A DNA stretch of 7,746 bases from Planctomycetota bacterium (GTDB lineage Bacteria; Planctomycetota; Phycisphaerae; Sedimentisphaerales; SG8-4): the NCBI GenBank assembly GCA_030607345.1, contig JAUWKC010000070.1, positions 1 through 7,746 of the forward strand. Reading direction: 5' to 3'. Below are positions 6,240-7,746 of the stretch, in pieces. Below the pieces are notes generated by a model, which saw only the letters and a program-made list of their open reading frames with translations, did not search any database and was not told the DNA's origin. Position 1 is the stretch's first letter. The number at the start of each line of letters is the position of its first letter. Made by a program: the position numbers and the translations under genes.

Positions 6240-7052
6240 ATGAGAATCGAATACTGTCAAAAATGTGATAGACCAATAAAGCCTGAAGAAAAAGCTTATA
6301 CAAAAGACGGGCAAATCCTATGCGAGGAGTGCTATCTTAGGACGACCAAGCAAGAGGTTAAAAAGGCAGGACCAGAACTAACAGATGGGAAATACCGAGA
6401 TAGCCTTAAGCTTAAGGCGGCCGCAGAAATAGATGAATTCGTCCAGAAACAGATTAATGGGGAAGAATCGCCAGAGTTATCAGATATAGATTTGTTGAAA
6501 AAAATCGCCAATGATTTGGATAAACAAGAGAAAAGGGAGAAGGATAAGGAAAGGCAAGAAAGAAAGGCCGCGAAAGAGGGCCAAGAAGGTGTAGTGGCAC
6601 TTATTGTATTCGTAGTTGTAGGCCTGCTAATCATTTGGGGATACCGTTCTTGTAAGAGACCGGCAGGGACAGGAATCGAAAAACGAGAGAGAGTTGTAAC
6701 GAATAGGCGAACAGATGGTAAGAGAAGGGCGGAGCAGGAACTCCAAAGAGCGAAGGCACAATACGCTAGGGCAAAGGCTCACTTAGAAGCTGTTAGAGCA
6801 TGGGCTGAAGTGGAGCTAACAAAGTCAAATGCCATATTACAGGATATTATAAATTCCGTTGTGAGTCCCACTGGTGAACTTATGATGCCAGAGAAGCAGG
6901 TACAAGTATGTATCGACACGGCTATGAAAGATTGTGAGATAAGAGGGCGCATGATACATGCTGAGGTAGAAGCTGCTGAGCAAGAAGTTCGCGAGGCAGC
7001 AGATAAGTTGGCGGTTGCCAAGCGAAGGCTCGTCACACAGGAGTTAAATTAG
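6240..7052 (+). CDS. Unrecognised protein: N-terminal zinc ribbon, one membrane segment, C-terminal coiled coil
   Basis: I do not recognise this 270-residue protein. Residues 1-34 form a four-cysteine zinc-ribbon or LIM-like knuckle: Cys6, Cys9, Cys28, Cys31 (YCQKCDRP, then LCEECYLR). Residues 50-116 are highly charged and probably helical, with a Lys/Glu/Arg-rich run at 95-113. A single hydrophobic segment (VVALIVFVVVGLLIIWGY, 118-135) should span the membrane. After it comes a strongly basic stretch (136-158), then two helices with coiled-coil character (about 158-206 and 231-268) joined by a linker near 207-222. There is no signal peptide. Basic residues flank both sides of the membrane segment, more densely after it, so topology is unclear. 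The start has only GGATAGGA directly upstream. Its base composition is more AT-rich than accD upstream, especially in the first half. A membrane-anchored scaffold is possible, but function is unknown. Confidence 0.75.
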   Translation: MRIEYCQKCDRPIKPEEKAYTKDGQILCEECYLRTTKQEVKKAGPELTDGKYRDSLKLKAAAEIDEFVQKQINGEESPELSDIDLLKKIANDLDKQEKREKDKERQERKAAKEGQEGVVALIVFVVVGLLIIWGYRSCKRPAGTGIEKRERVVTNRRTDGKRRAEQELQRAKAQYARAKAHLEAVRAWAEVELTKSNAILQDIINSVVSPTGELMMPEKQVQVCIDTAMKDCEIRGRMIHAEVEAAEQEVREAADKLAVAKRRLVTQELN

Positions 7053-7188
7053 AGATTATGGTTGAATAACAATAGTGTTTTTCATTTTGATAAGCAAATT
7101 AGCCAGTTCTGTCGTCACGGTATTAACGACAAAAATAGAAGCGCCGGATGGGGGTAGAACCTAAAAAGGAAAAAAGCAGGATATGGGC

Positions 7189-7195
7189 AAGGAGG
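7189..7195 (+). promoter_or_regulatory. Strong Shine-Dalgarno site deciding the start of the 111-residue gene
   Basis: AAGGAGG, six bases before the ATG at 7202. It is the best ribosome site in the window. It argues against the longer in-frame start at 7148, which would add 18 lysine/arginine-rich residues and bury this site in coding sequence. Confidence 0.85.
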
Positions 7196-7201
7196 ATACG
7201 T

Positions 7202-7537
7202 ATGGTTACTGATAAAGAGATAGTTAAAGCGTGTATGCCGATACTTAGAGACGCCCAGAAAGAGTGGGGAACAGTCTTTTTGAACGCGTATCAGATATGG
7301 AATATTTTGAATGAACAAGGCGCTCCGATTTGTGTGCGATTGAAAGAATCCCACGGTCCTGATGTAGGTGCGGGTGCAGGAAGACCGTTTACACCTGTTG
7401 TGCGAATTTCTCAAGCTCTGAGCCGCTCAGAGAAAATAGAGCGATATTACATGGATGGAAGGTTTACTACGTTCAGAATTGGGGACAAAACTATAGAACC
7501 TGGGTATCCGATTTATGACATTTTCCGGCTGCGCTAA
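7202..7537 (+). CDS. Small protein of unknown function (111 residues)
   Basis: I do not recognise the family. The protein is soluble, with no membrane segment or cysteine cluster. The first half looks helical (MVTDKEIVKACMPILRDA, then NAYQIWNILNEQ, 27-38). A Gly-rich turn follows (DVGAGAGRPFTP, about 52-63), then another helix (VVRISQALSRSEKIERYYM, 64-82), and a more beta-like C-terminus ending in PIYDIFRLR. The spacing of helix, Gly turn and helix could suit a small winged-helix or other DNA-binding fold, but that is a guess from residue pattern. Coding status is supported by the strong ribosome site and by an uninterrupted frame with ordinary amino-acid composition. It follows the zinc-ribbon gene by 149 bp on the same strand and shares its lower GC, so the two may have arrived together. 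Confidence 0.7.
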   Translation: MVTDKEIVKACMPILRDAQKEWGTVFLNAYQIWNILNEQGAPICVRLKESHGPDVGAGAGRPFTPVVRISQALSRSEKIERYYMDGRFTTFRIGDKTIEPGYPIYDIFRLR

Positions 7538-7634
7538 CCGCTAACACAAAATATCCCACAACCTTTTGTAGATACATCTTTACTGCCGGTCAAATAATCC
7601 GAAAATCGGGCTTTCCCTTCGGCGGGAATATCCG

Positions 7635-7640
7635 TATAAT
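7635..7640 (+). promoter_or_regulatory. TATAAT -10 box, possible hisC promoter
   Basis: This is a perfect -10 hexamer 28 bases upstream of the hisC ATG. The best -35 at 17-base spacing is TTTCCC at 7612-7617 (3 of 6 matches), inside a small inverted repeat (TTCCC 7613-7617 with GGGAA 7624-7628). Transcription would begin near 7646, leaving a leader of about 20 bases. The -10 is convincing and the -35 weak. Confidence 0.4.
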
Positions 7641-7668
7641 CTGAGGCTGAAATTTGTTTGGTGTGGAT

Positions 7669-7746
7669 ATGAGCTATTTTCGGGACAATATTGAGCAGGC
7701 TGAAGGTTACAAGCCGGGTTTTCAGCCAAGAGCTACAGACGTTATA
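7669..7746 (+). CDS. hisC: Probable histidinol-phosphate aminotransferase, N-terminal 26 codons only
   Basis: The frame from the ATG at 7669 runs open to the window edge. Its opening MSYFRDNIEQAEGYKPGFQP resembles the N-terminus of HisC-type enzymes, which typically read (I/F)R.NI....Y.PG.QP. HisC is a pyridoxal-phosphate aminotransferase that makes L-histidinol phosphate from imidazole acetol phosphate and glutamate in histidine synthesis. Only the leader segment before the first conserved domain is visible, and the catalytic lysine lies outside the window. The ribosome site is weak (GGTGTGGA directly upstream). A related class I aminotransferase such as Cobyric-type or aromatic aminotransferase cannot be excluded, so the symbol is tentative. 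Confidence 0.6.
   Translation, partial: MSYFRDNIEQAEGYKPGFQPRATDVI

Noticed and set aside
7110..7131. Inverted repeat TGTCGT / ACGACA between the last two small genes, considered as a terminator
   Set aside because: The stem is only 6 bp with a 10-base loop and is followed by A residues, not T, on the plus strand. No terminator logic fits either strand.
7546..7569. ACAAAA / TTTTGT inverted repeat after the 111-residue gene, considered as a terminator
   Set aside because: It is an AT-only weak stem apart from one pair, with a 12-base loop and no T-run after it. It is not supportable as a terminator.
1..7746. CRISPR arrays, tRNA or rRNA genes, insertion sequences and attachment sites
   Set aside because: I looked for spaced direct repeats, cloverleaf-like segments, transposase frames and terminal inverted repeats, and saw none. 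The only tandem array is the in-frame rpsB repeat.

Overview
The window looks like ordinary chromosomal DNA from a bacterium. It holds conserved housekeeping genes in two divergent units, followed by a short, less GC-rich stretch with two unrecognised genes, and then the start of a histidine-pathway gene. No mobile element, CRISPR array, tRNA or rRNA was seen. The lineage cannot be fixed from sequence alone. The gene order, the moderately high GC of the core genes and the style of the S2, PGK and HisC proteins would fit Planctomycetota (for example Phycisphaerae or Sedimentisphaerales), but that is a low-confidence impression.

Left part (1-2026, minus strand): rpsB (ribosomal protein S2) and tsf (elongation factor Ts) form the classic translation operon. 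It is read leftward from a promoter with a perfect TTGACA -35 box. tsf runs off the left edge and lacks only its last C-terminal residues. S2 carries an unusual C-terminal tail of 13 five-residue repeats, visible in the DNA as a 15-bp tandem repeat.

Middle part (2109-6146, plus strand): a rightward unit begins at a second perfect TTGACA promoter and encodes gap, pgk, rpe and accD, with 46, 59 and 40 bp between genes. The first two enzymes carry out consecutive steps of lower glycolysis. Rpe links the pentose phosphate pathway to glycolytic intermediates, and AccD is the carboxyltransferase beta subunit of acetyl-CoA carboxylase. The cluster therefore ties triose and pentose metabolism to the committed step of fatty acid synthesis. 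Its leader and the rpe-accD junction contain possible RNA hairpins.

Right part (6147-7746, plus strand): a stretch less GC-rich than the core carries a 270-residue protein (zinc ribbon, one membrane segment, C-terminal coiled coil) and a 111-residue protein of unknown function behind a near-perfect Shine-Dalgarno site. After about 130 bp with a TATAAT promoter candidate, the first 26 codons of a HisC-like histidinol-phosphate aminotransferase run off the right edge.

No obvious new system is visible. The best leads are the S2 repeat tail and the zinc-ribbon/membrane/coiled-coil protein with its small neighbour.
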